A stretch of DNA of 64,000 nt from Lobosporangium transversale (Eukaryota; Mortierellomycota; Mortierellomycetes; Mortierellales; Mortierellaceae). Positions within the stretch are counted from its first letter, which is position 1. Each line of letters opens with the position of its first letter. Of this stretch, positions 33,701 through 42,004 are shown piece after piece. The translations under genes and the position numbers were made by a program. The notes under the pieces were generated by a model. It was not told the DNA's origin, searched no databases, and saw only the letters and a program-made list of their open reading frames with translations. The stretch is from positions 1 to 64,000 of the forward strand of contig NW_019029018.1 in NCBI RefSeq assembly GCF_002105155.1, read 5' to 3'.

Positions 33701-34526
33701 TACTGCTAGAGACAGGTACTGGAACTCGAACTTGGGCGAGGAATACAGGGGCATCAGGTTCCGAGGCAACGGTAAGGAAGTTAAGAGCAGATATGACGGA
33801 AGATCGCTGTCTAGGCTTCCTGTCGATGCCAGTGCAAGGCCACAAGACCGGGGTACCTTGGTATTCAAAATGCAGATCATTTGTTCGCCAATTGATGCGA
33901 GGGTTGATATCCGTCAGCCATGGTTTACCCAAAATTAGGTCGTATTTGGATAGAGGATAAACAATGGCGTTGATTTTATCCTGATACGCGTTGCGGGCGA
34001 GGGTGAACGTGGCTGTGTGCTGAGCAATTGTCTCGGTACCGTTGGGAAGAATGGCAGGAATGGGTCTACCCTCAATTAGCGGAACATGTGTGTTCTCGCA
34101 GAAAGAGGAGCTTATGACATTGCCTTCGGCCCCTCCGTCTACAAGAATGCGCGCAGGTCGACCATTCACTGCTCCAATGAAAGTAAGAAGTCGGCGAGAG
34201 TTTTTATGTTTGTCATAGGTAAGGCTGAAGGATTGAAGGCGAATTTCGTTACGACAATGGGAGTGGCGATTGGATGAACTAGGGGTAGATGAATGAGTGG
34301 AAGTGAGTGAAGTGGAAACAGTGAAAGGATCAGTGGAGGGGAAAATAGGGTCGGAGAGGGGATTGTTTTTTAGCAATGAGGAATGAGTAGGGGAATGGGG
34401 ATCAGGATGAGGTGAATACTTAGAGAGTAGATGTAAGGAAGTAGATGCAGTGGGAGCAATAGAGTGATCAGAAAGGGGCATGGATGTTATATTTGTGCAC
34501 AAAGGATTTTTATTTGTAGTGATCAA
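30783..34526 (-). CDS. Gypsy B pol: protease, RT, RNase H, integrase, chromodomain
   Basis: An uninterrupted frame of up to 1247 codons; the first ATG is at 34481 (MPLSDHSIAPT), so expression may rely on that start or on a shift from gag. Near residue 130 the protease segment reads RILVDGGAEGN, with DGG where retropepsins have D-[S/T]-G. The RT has YLDDILIYS, RNase H has ETDASGFAIGAVL, and the integrase has an HHCC finger (CEQCQRN) and D,D-E residues (TMDF, SDRDSRF, TERANR). The C-terminus is a chromodomain (EEEYEVDKIID, WLVLWKGYPLDEATWE), expected to steer integration to marked chromatin. It is nearly collinear with gypsy D pol. Confidence 0.93.
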   Translation of the reverse strand: MITTNKNPLCTNITSMPLSDHSIAPTASTSLHLLSKYSPHPDPHSPTHSSLLKNNPLSDPIFPSTDPFTVSTSLTSTHSSTPSSSNRHSHCRNEIRLQSFSLTYDKHKNSRRLLTFIGAVNGRPARILVDGGAEGNVISSSFCENTHVPLIEGRPIPAILPNGTETIAQHTATFTLARNAYQDKINAIVYPLSKYDLILGKPWLTDINPRINWRTNDLHFEYQGTPVLWPCTGIDRKPRQRSSVISALNFLTVASEPDAPVFLAQVRVPVPVSSSSSELPDSIKQIVQVEFPDVFPTTLPDGLPPDRGDSMRIETDPYADLPVRPVIRLSIAELDELKKQLTDLLQKGLISPSTSPYGAPVLFVKKKDGSLRMCVDYRGLNKITKKNRYPLPRIDELIDRFRTAKCFTKLDLLSGYHQMRVHPDDKHKTAFRTRYGHYEFNVVPFGLTNAPAAFSTMMRNVLDPLLDKCVVVYLDDILIYSDNEKDHLEHIRKVLSLLRQAGLYCKLSKYSFMQEETEFLGHVISKDGLKTNGGLVKAIREWPVPTTQRHVMQFLGLTNFYHQYISHYADIALPLTQLLGCNKEFHWGKSQQDAFETLKRAVSSAPVLRIFDPALSTAVETDASGFAIGAVLFQTDQNGESRPVAFTSRKLNPAERNYPTHEQELLAVVHALKTWRYYLDGSHFVVYTDHATLQHFPSQPNLTRRQARWMELLQEYDFVFKYKPGKDNVVPDALSRRPDLKDLEATPTTLNSLDINLDPGIRKQLASCYLHDPILGPLVHQYKDASTSDRYFVVDGLLWINAGQGPRLCIPKDDGLRSQLLHDAHDAPISGHLGFDKTYSSMRRTYFWPRMARDIKKYIASCEQCQRNKPSLKPPAGLFQPLAIPSQRWDTVTMDFIVKLPKTARGFDAITVFVDKLSKQVHFCASRTTDTASDVARLFFDNVFRLHGMPRTIVSDRDSRFTGKFWTTLMKLMGTKLNMSTAFHPQSDGQTERANRTLEEMLRSYISYKQNDWDLLLPMMEFAYNNSVNPTTGFSPFFLNYGHHPLVPGSLLKPPDTNVPAVSDFVRTQSMNLALAQDAIIEAQNRQKAQADKTRRPATFAVGDMVLLSSENISVAGHKNRPSQKLEPEYIGPYKIISKVNENAYKLELPPDMHQHPVFNADLLRPYIESPREFGDRLPPRPAPELVDGEEEYEVDKIIDFKMFGKTPKWLVLWKGYPLDEATWETKSSLANAKEALAVFEASRKTR

Positions 34527-34653
34527 CTGTAGCTGACCACGCCCTCTATTATCCAGGGCTTGAAGGCTGGGGCTAGAGGGGGCGAGGCAGGCCTGGTTTA
34601 CTGCTCGCCCTCCTCTTTTCCCGACTCAGAAAGCGTATGGTCATTGTTTTCTA

Positions 34654-36257
34654 CAGTGGTCATCAAAAGTCATTCAATGAATTAGGAATTTCGACATTCT
34701 CATTCCTTTCTCCAATTTGATCTTGCTTGTCGCTAATGAAACTTACGTAGCGAGTTTGACCATCGACAACGTCACTCCTACTACAATGTCAATGAGCTCC
34801 TGTTGCTAATTGAAAATTTAGATGAATGCCAATTATTGGCATCTCATTGAATGACATTTGAAGAAAATCAGCAGCTTTGCTTTATTTGTTTTTTTTTTCT
34901 GTTCTTCAGTAATGTGTACGACCTCCTTTCATGCGATGTAGCTCCTCTACCCTTCGTGGCATACTTTCATATAGCTCATCAAGGAAGTCAGGTGGAATAG
35001 ATGTCCAGATATCCTGTAGTCTTTCCCATAGTTCATCCAGATCCTTTGGTACCTTCTCATATCCCTTGAGCCGATGATCCATGTAGGCCCATACATTCTC
35101 GATAGGGTTGAGGTCAGGAGAATTTGGAGGCCACTCCAAAGTGGTAATGTGTGACTTAATTAAGAACTCTTTAACCATCCTACTCGTATGAACACTTGCA
35201 TTGTCCTGCTGAAAAATTAACTTTTCAGGGTCCTGGCCATACCACTTCCATGAGCCGAGGACATAATCTTGTAGAACATCAACATATAAAGAGGAATCAA
35301 CTGTGGCAGGGATCCTGCAACCATCGCCTACACCATGATAAGTGATACAGCCCCACCACATAAGTTTGTTATGTGCTCCCCTTGATCTCTCTCTAACATC
35401 TCGATCTTCTAAAGTCCTGTGGCCGGGTCGCCTATATTGTGTTCTTCCTCCTAAGGACCCTAGCCTTTCAAAAAGCTTTTCGTCCGAGAACATCACTCGC
35501 TTCCAGTCATCAACAGTCCAGTCAAGGTGGTTGAGGGCAAAATTCTTCCTTTTCGCAATCTGCATTTTTGTCAGCCTAGGCTTGAATGGGCGGACATAGT
35601 TTTTCAAACCCTCTGATTTTACATAGCGTCGGGCAGTCTCTACACTGACATGCACTCCATGACTCGATCTGATGTATTCTTGAACTGCCAGAATGGATCT
35701 AAGTTTCCCCGTATCAACCTCGCGTGCAATAACCCTCTTGGTAGCAGGGGAAACCAATGAGGGTCTGCCCATTCTGGGTTTAGGAATATTGTCCTTGACG
35801 TCCCTCCTGATCCTTATTGCCGATGAAATAGAGATACCAAGTTGCCTTGCCACTTCGCTTGTAGACTTCCCTTGTCGAAGTAAGGCCTGAGCATTTTGTA
35901 CCTTTTCCATAGAAAGCGTCCTCATAATAAATACTAAACGATGTGGAATGTTAATTGTAAGTAGAGGTGTATGAAGATATAGCTGAAGGTAATCTTGGTA
36001 GAAAAAAGAGAAGTGAAAAAGTTTTTTTTGCAATCAACATTGAAATTCAGCAGAAGTCATTCAATAGGCAGGTCAAATTGAAATTGGTTTTATTTCACAA
36101 TGAAGTCATAATTAGGAATGAGACATGAAAGTAATCATGAGGTGTGGGGAACAAATGCACTACCCCAAATATACTAGCCACATGCTAGATGAGAATGAAG
36201 AAAAGGAATGAGAATGTTAAAAATTCAAAATCATTGAATGACTTTTGATGACCACTG
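34654..36257 (-). mobile_element. Tc1/mariner element, family B (intact)
   Basis: 1604 bp with inverted tips CAGTGGTCATCAAAAGTCAT at both ends and TA on each side (34652-34653 and 36258-36259). It contains one intact transposase. It is inserted at the end of gypsy B gag, so it is younger than that element. Confidence 0.93.
34906..35925 (-). CDS. Tc1 family B transposase (DDE)
   Basis: 339 residues from ATG 35925 (MRTLSMEKVQ). HTH region (STSEVARQLGISISSAIRI), linker with MGRPSL, second HTH, then the catalytic core with VMFSDEKLF, FQQDNASVHTSR and NPIENVWAYMD (DD34E spacing). C-terminus IPPDFLDELYESMPRR...KGGRTHY. No damage. In-frame sequence upstream lacks an ATG. Related to, but clearly distinct from, the family A and C transposases in this window. 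Confidence 0.93.
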   Translation of the reverse strand: MRTLSMEKVQNAQALLRQGKSTSEVARQLGISISSAIRIRRDVKDNIPKPRMGRPSLVSPATKRVIAREVDTGKLRSILAVQEYIRSSHGVHVSVETARRYVKSEGLKNYVRPFKPRLTKMQIAKRKNFALNHLDWTVDDWKRVMFSDEKLFERLGSLGGRTQYRRPGHRTLEDRDVRERSRGAHNKLMWWGCITYHGVGDGCRIPATVDSSLYVDVLQDYVLGSWKWYGQDPEKLIFQQDNASVHTSRMVKEFLIKSHITTLEWPPNSPDLNPIENVWAYMDHRLKGYEKVPKDLDELWERLQDIWTSIPPDFLDELYESMPRRVEELHRMKGGRTHY

Positions 36258-36260
36258 TAT

Positions 36261-37175
36261 ATTAAAGACAGAGGTGCGTTGGCATTGTTCGGCTCTATGA
36301 CCTCGGTTCCGGCATCTGAAACAACGCCCCTCACGAACGCAACGTTCTCGTTCAGCTGCTGTGAGCTTGGGTAGCGAGCTTGGCTTGGAGTGGTTTCTGT
36401 TTGGTCGTTGCTGATGGAGAGAGGTGTACAGGTTGGCAACCAACATTCTCATGTTATCGAGATCCATTGGTGTAGGGCCAGAATTATTCTCATGATGGGG
36501 TGATAAGGCGTTCGGGGCAGCGGATCCAGGGGTGGCATCGATGGGATGTAGAATACTGTGGACAATGGTCGCCTGCTCAATGGCATCGTCCAACGTCTCT
36601 GGCTGTCTAAGTCTTACCTGCTTGCTTGTTTCGGGCTCAAGGCCTAGCATGTATTTTTGCAAAGCAGAGTCTTTGTCGAGATTTGTAGCCAGACGTAGGT
36701 GGCTTCTAAACTTGCTCGTATATTCTGCCACACTCATCCTTCCCTGGCGAAGTTTATCCAACGCTCGGCGAGCTGCATTCGCAGAATCTGGAGGGGTGAA
36801 CTGACGGAGGAATGCTTTACGGAAGTCAGCCCAAGGTGTATCGAGATTCAACCCGGAATCTCTCCACCATGCCTTGGCTTCGCCATTGAGACTGAGGACA
36901 GCGTATCGAACCCATTTGGATGGCGTGAGTGTGACAATAGTGTAATACTCCTCCAGGCTGTCGACAAAGTTTAAGGCTGCAACAGCGTTAATAGCTCCTT
37001 CGTAAGGTGTAGGCTTCTGTGGCTTTAGGACCGTGGCGAGGGTTCTGGCTAGGTCATTCTCAGCGGCTTCGTTGGCTTTGGCAGTAGAGAGGGCCTGATT
37101 AAAAGCAGTAGCTATGGCTTCGCGAATGTTCAGAGGAAGATCGATGGACGAAAGGGCGTTATTCAAGTGTTCCAT
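36261..37175 (-). CDS. Gypsy B gag (3' end disturbed by Tc1)
   Basis: Begins ATG 37175 (MEHLNNALSSIDLPL). Retrotransposon gag core (VRYAVLSLNGEAKAWWRDSG, FLRQFTPPDSANAARRAL, MSVAEYTSKFRSHL) is followed by a CCHC knuckle, CFRCRNRGHRAEQC. The Tc1 element cuts it just after QRTSVFN. Beyond the Tc1 the tail SESGKEEGEQ resembles the end of gypsy D gag but lies in another register, so there is also a small indel. Confidence 0.85.
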
Positions 37176-37221
37176 GGCGAGGGGTGAAATTCAATGGTAA
37201 TTGTAGTTCTCTGGGTGTGGT

Positions 37222-37242
37222 CGTGGTTTCCTTTGCTACCAA
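37222..37242 (-). promoter_or_regulatory. Gypsy B primer-binding site
   Basis: On the minus strand TTGGTAGCAAAGG directly follows the 5' LTR. TGGTAGC is the complement of the initiator tRNA-Met 3' end (CCA included), the primer used by many Ty1/Ty3 elements. Confidence 0.7.
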
Positions 37243-37437
37243 TGCAAAAATCAAGGTAGTGTTCTAGGGGGATCTAAGGGTGCAATAAAGGTATCTTTAT
37301 TCAGGGGGAACTATGCTACAGAACTAGATAGAAAAGTAGACCTATTTATACTAGTTAATATCCGGTTGCAAGGAATGCTCTAGAAATATGGGCGAAATAC
37401 TATGTTGCACAAAATTATTATAGTGATTTCGCTTGCA
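37243..37437 (-). repeat. Gypsy B 5' LTR
   Basis: 195 bp, partner of 30564-30758. On the minus strand it starts TGCAAGCG and ends TTTTTGCA, next to the primer-binding site. Confidence 0.93.
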
Positions 37438-37798
37438 AGACCGCTGCGATCGATGCGTATAGAAATCTGTCCTCGCATCGTCGTCAGCGACCTCGCTTTG
37501 ATTCCTTCAAGTCTCAACATCAACCTGCTCGTCGCCCTCCCCCAGCGACTACTTCTGCTACAACAACCTCCTCCTCAGCTCCATCTATGGCAATGGATGT
37601 AGATGCTATGCGCGCTCGGCGCCTCACACCCGAAGAAAAGAAGCACCGCAGAGATATGGGTCTTTGCCTGTACTGTGGGGGCGCTAACCACATTGCCCTG
37701 AATTGCCCTATCAAGAAAACCATCCATGCTTCGGTTGTTGAAGCCGAATCGGGAAACGACTCTGCCTAGGCTCCGACGAGGAATGGATCCTAGGAAAT

Positions 37799-39696
37799 AT
37801 GCTCACTACTTCCTCGCCCTCAAGACCTAGAATCTGCCCCCTAGTTAATATGACCTTGTCCCTGCCTAGTCAACCCCCTGTCCAAACCAAAGCTCTCATC
37901 GACTCTGGGGCGCAAGCTTCTTTCATCGATGTGAGCCTCGTCACGAAACATAACCTCATCACTGTCCCCTTGTCCACTCCCCTTCGTCTCAACATGGCTG
38001 ATGGTCAGGCCAGCCTTCACGGCCTTGTCACCCACCATGCCCCTGTCTCCCTATCCATAGAAAATCATCGTGAAAATTTGTCATTGAACGTCACTAGTAT
38101 CCAGCACCAAGTCATCCTTGGTATCGATTGGCTTGAAAAGCACAACCCTGCCATAAACTGGAAAAGGCGACTAGTTTCTTTCTCCGATGACTTCTGCAAT
38201 AAAACCTGTTTTGAACAGTATCCTGTCGTGTCTTGTGAAACAATCTTGTCTAGCTTTCTTGCTTCTAGTTTCGTCCCTAGTCTTGCTCCTAGTCTTGATC
38301 TTGAAAATAATATATCTGTTAATGATTATTATCTCTGTCAATTACTCTCAGAATATCTTGAGGACCTATGTCCTACCCAGTCCTTGATCTCTGTTCCTGA
38401 CCTCTCTTGTTTTTCCCTATCCCTGAATTCCAGCACCTCTGAACCTTGCCCTGTAACACTCTCTGAATCTTTGCCCCCAACCTATTCTAAGTTCACACCA
38501 CTTTTCAAAGAAAAAGAACTTGGAACTCTACCTCCTCATAGACCCTTTGACCATGCTATCTCTCTTGAACCTGATTCCAAATTCCATTTGGCCCCTTGTA
38601 TACTTTGTCACATACTGAACTCGAAGCCCTTAAAGAATACCTTGATGATAATCTGAAAAGAGGATTTATCCGAAGGTCAGAATCCCCTGCCGGCGCTCCT
38701 GTCCTATTTGTTCCAAAAAAAGATGGCAAACTCAGACTTTGTGTCGATTATCGAGCCCTCAACAAAATAACAATCAAGAACCGCTGCCCCCTACCCTTAA
38801 TATCAGAGACCTTGGACCGACTACGGTTAGCACTCATTTTCACCAAGTTAGACCTCAAGGGCGCGTACAATCTTGTTCGTATAGCTAAGGTGACGAATGG
38901 AAAACCGCCTTTCGCACTCGATATGGCCATTTCGAGTACCTTGTGATGCCTTTCGGGCTCACCAATGCCCCAGCCACCTTTCAAGCCTTTCTCAACGAGG
39001 CCCTTCGTAGCTGCCTTGATACCTTCGTCGTCATCTATTTGGACGATATCCTGATTTATTCCAACAACGAGGAGGAACACGTCCACCATGTGCGTAAGGT
39101 CTTGCAATTACTTATGGATGCTGACCTCCAAGTCAATTTGGAAAAATGCCAGTTCCATGTTACCACCGTTGAGTTTCTCGGTTACATGATCTCTCCTACT
39201 GGCATCTCCATGGACCCTGCCAAGGTTAAGGCTATCACATCATGGCCTACCCCTGCATCTGTGCGCGACATCCAAGTGTTCTTGGGCTTTGCCAACTTCT
39301 ACCGTCGCTTCATCAAGAATTTCTCCAATGTAGTTTCGCCTATCACAAGCCTCCTTAAAAAAGATGTGCCCTTTGTCTGGGGTCCTCCTGCTCAAAAGGC
39401 TTTTGACGAGCTTCGAAGGGTTTTCACATCCGAACCAGTCCTGTCTTACTACAACCCAGAAAAACCATGCTTTCTCGAGCCCGATGCTTCTAAGCACGCT
39501 TTGGGCGCTGTCTGTAGCCAGGCGGACGACAAAGGAGTGTTGCGGCCTCTTGCTTACTATTCTCGCTCTCTGACACCCCCTGAGCGATACTACCATGTCC
39601 ATGATACTGAACTCCTAGCCGCTGTAGAGGGTCTGGAACAATTTCGCCACTACTTCGCGTACTCTCAGTTCCCTGCCACCATCCTAACTGATCATA
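37799..39696 (+). pseudogene. Gypsy A pol (protease, RT, start of RNase H), broken
   Basis: The protease region shows a canonical ALIDSGAQASFID. A shift at about 38600-38650 leads into the RT ([30 protein letters not shown]). A second shift near 38940 leads to MPFGLTNAPATFQ, YLDDILIYSNN and the RNase H start (LEPDASKHALGAV). The frame ends in ILTDH where Tc1 A copy 2 begins. At least two frameshifts plus the insertion make it dead. There is no chromodomain part because the 3' half is missing. Confidence 0.85.
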
Positions 39697-40030
39697 CACT
39701 ATCATGCAAAAATGATTCAATAATTCATTCCCATGTGCATTTCTTTTTTTCATTCCTAGAAACCGTATATGCATACACCACTCATACTTTGGTTTAATAA
39801 AGCTCCCGTCTTCTTCTACGTCATAGTGATGCGTTGTGACATTAGCTTGTCTCATTTGAATAGCTAATGACTTTTTTGTTCATGCAGGTCATTGAATCAG
39901 TTTCACATGTGGTCTAAAATGTTGCCCATGACAACTTTTGGACGTCATTTAATGCAAGTATAAAAGGTCTTTTCTCTCTTTCCTTTATGAACACTTGCTT
40001 AACTCTCTCTTAACTATACCTTCACAGAAT

Positions 40031-41086
40031 ATGAGACCCACTCCACAAAGGAAAGTCAACGAAGCCAGGAGGTTAATGATGGGAGGCATGTCTACTAGAG
40101 AAACTGCTGCTAGTGTTGGTATATCAATAGCGACGGCCACCAGGATCTATGCACATAATAAGGAGTACATGCCAGTCAATAAAGGCGGTCGACCAAGGAA
40201 AGTACCTAGAGGTGTCATGCAGTATCTTAAGGTGAACATGAAACGAGGTACACTCAAGTCTGCAGTTGAGGCCACCGTCAGAGCCAACCAGCTCATACCA
40301 GCGGCTGTTTCTGAGACCACCGTTAGACGACGGCTCAAGGAGTTAGGATTGGCAGCAAAGAGGCGTGTACATAAGCCAGCTTTACGTCGACGACATATTA
40401 AAGCTCGTTTGCATTTTATCAATAAGTATAAGGAATGAACTCTGGAAGATTGGAAAAAGGTTATTTGGTCAGATGAATCGAAAATAAACCGAATCTGCTC
40501 TGATGGCGTGCAGTGGAGCTGGGACGACAATCCGGGACGCCTCACTCGCAGGTCGGCTCAAGGCACTGTCAAGTTTGGGGGTGGTAACGTTAAAGTGTGG
40601 TCATGCTTCTCATGGTACGGACCTGGATACATTGCAAGGTGCAAAAGTCAAAGTAGTGTTCTAGGGGGATCTAAGGGTGCAATAAAGGTATCTTTATTCA
40701 GGGGGAACTATGCTACAGAACTAGATAGAAAAGTAGACCTATTTATTCTAGTTAATGTCCTGTTGCAAGGTATGCTCTAGAAATATGGGCGAAATACTAT
40801 GTTGCACAAGATTATTATAGTGATTTCGCTTGCACAAAGATTGACAATAATATGGACGCACAACTTTACATCAACTACTCCAGGAGGATCTACAGATGTC
40901 GCTTGATGACTGGGGCCTAACTAAAAGCGATATCGTCTTTCAGCACGACAATGACTCGAAGCATGGGAGCGAATATCTGTTGAATGGTATAGAATCCCAG
41001 TGGACTTCTGCCGCAAACTCATCATAGGTATCCATAAGAGACTCCAAGCTGTCAGTGATGCCCATGGTTGGAATACTACTTATTGA
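40031..41086 (+). pseudogene. Tc1 family A transposase, copy 2
   Basis: Nearly identical to the intact copy at 10280-11311 until a TGG-to-TGA change at 40436-40438 (KYKE-stop). The gypsy B solo LTR interrupts it at 40640. A deletion joins ACTCGAAGCA to TGGGAGCG near 40963, removing the segment after the second catalytic Asp through the Glu. Confidence 0.9.
40640..40834 (-). repeat. Solo LTR of gypsy B inside Tc1 A copy 2
   Basis: 195 bp, TGCAAAAGTC...CGCTTGCA, with several substitutions relative to the gypsy B LTR pair. Flanks CAAGG and CAAAG are a 5-bp target duplication with one mismatch; the empty site is visible in Tc1 A copy 1 (TACATTGCAAAGATTG). It formed by LTR-LTR recombination. Confidence 0.93.
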
Positions 41087-41353
41087 TGTAAGGTTATGCC
41101 TCACAAAAGAATAAAGATCTTTGGCCACCGAATGGGCACATGTGAAACTGATTCGATAACCTGCATGAACAAAAAAGCCATTAGCTATTCAAATGAGATA
41201 AGCTAATGTCACAACGCATCACTATGACGTAGAAGAAGACGGGAGCTTTATCAAACCAAAGTATGAGTGGTGTATGCATATACGGTTTCTAGGAATGAAA
41301 AAAAGAAATGCACATGGGAATGAATTATTGAATCAGCTTTGCATGATAGTGTA

Positions 41354-41671
41354 TAATCGAGTGTCCAACGCAAACAAACAAATGCTGCGCAATCCGCAGC
41401 AAGATCAGATGACTCATCCGCATGACCCTAACTTGACCAATGATATTCCAGAAGACAAGCACGAAAAGAGTACCCTATCAGATGCCAAGACTCCGATTAG
41501 TAATCAATCATCAAACGAGGATGACTCTGTCACCTCAACCAAAACATATAAATAGTCTAGCAGTACCATATCAAATCAGTAGCAATAAACACCTTATCTT
41601 TACTATACTTGCTTCCTCCATCCTTGCCCACGTACCTCTCTTGATTCCTTGCACACCAACTGGTTAGTTAC
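41354..41671 (+). repeat. LTR-like repeat F, copy 1
   Basis: About 318 bp nearly identical to 57122-57442. It includes a TATA-like ACATATAAATAG near 41545 and AATAAACACC (polyA-like) near 41585. The first bases (TG before TAATCGAGTG) are replaced by the Tc1 end. No retroelement interior of this family is recognised here. Confidence 0.65.
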
Positions 41672-42004
41672 CTAGTCTTCCTCTAGTCTGACTTTATTAC
41701 ACCATTGAGGAAGCTAAAAAAGCTATTGAATCCTTACAGTCAATTCGTGCACAACTTAATAAATAAAGATCGCAGTCACCGTTTGACATAAAAACAAATT
41801 TAAACGTCGCACTTTCATTCCTTCTGCTGTCATTCCTTTTTCAACCTTCATTCATTTTCATTCTCTACTTTCATTCCTTTCTCTGCTTTCATTCCTTTCT
41901 CTACCTTCCTTCATTACTCTACTTTCATTCCTTTCTCTTCCTTCCTACTTTCATTTGCTATTTACCTCTCCCGATTCCCTCTCGCATTTTATCATCATTC
42001 GATC
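41672..42004 (+). promoter_or_regulatory. Upstream region of the Crinkler gene, with CTTTCATTCC repeats
   Basis: From about 41815 to 41960 the sequence is pyrimidine-rich with imperfect repeats of CTTTCATTCCTTTCTCT, ending about 45 bp before the ATG at 42005. CT-rich stretches are common just upstream of fungal start sites. At 41690-41765 a short frame (TIEEAKKAIESLQSIRAQLN, stop, AATAAAG) looks like the end of an unrelated coding remnant. Confidence 0.45.

Larger units (their letters stand above)
30564..37437 (-). mobile_element. Gypsy B, chromovirus-type Ty3/gypsy (complete, Tc1 nested inside)
   Basis: Bounded by two 195-bp LTRs (30564-30758 and 37243-37437) that differ at one position by my reading (ATCCTGTTG versus ATCCGGTTG). 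It is flanked by the 5-bp duplication AGACC (30559-30563 and 37438-37442). On the minus strand the order is LTR, primer site, gag, pol, polypurine tract, LTR. It sits in gypsy A gag. A Tc1 (34654-36257) interrupts the gag/pol junction. High LTR identity means a recent insertion. Confidence 0.95.
29731..37769 (+). pseudogene. Gypsy A gag, split by gypsy B
   Basis: ATG 29731 (MSQNPHPEIYTPRALEEL). A frameshift near 30080 moves the reading into the frame with CLSDFRARLQVVFARFPDAL and the typical Ty3 gag core (EFFGDHLEQEDVEHQL, EYVTEFRRLAARSGW). The frame reaches HEVQT at 30563. After gypsy B it resumes with AAIDAYRNL and ends near 37766 after a CCHC zinc knuckle, CLYCGGANHIALNC. The frameshift is independent of the insertion, so the copy was already or later inactivated. 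Confidence 0.8.
29095..39696 (+). mobile_element. Gypsy A (Ty3/gypsy), 5' part, host of nested insertions
   Basis: The 5' LTR (29095-29617) is followed by gag, interrupted at 30563 by gypsy B and resumed at 37443 (or 37438, counting the duplicated AGACC). Protease and RT then run to 39696, where Tc1 family A copy 2 starts inside RNase H. The rest of pol and the 3' LTR are not found beyond that Tc1. Fragments of the same family lie at 25511 (LTR) and 57766-57988 (gag plus LTR end). Confidence 0.85.
39697..41351 (+). mobile_element. Tc1/mariner element, family A copy 2 (defective)
   Basis: Same TIRs as copy 1 (CACTATCATGCAAAA...), with TA at both ends (39695-39696, 41352-41353). It holds a 195-bp solo LTR of gypsy B and lacks about 190 bp of the catalytic region. 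Left flank is gypsy A RNase H but right flank is LTR-like repeat F, so the two sides do not belong to the same target. Confidence 0.9.
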
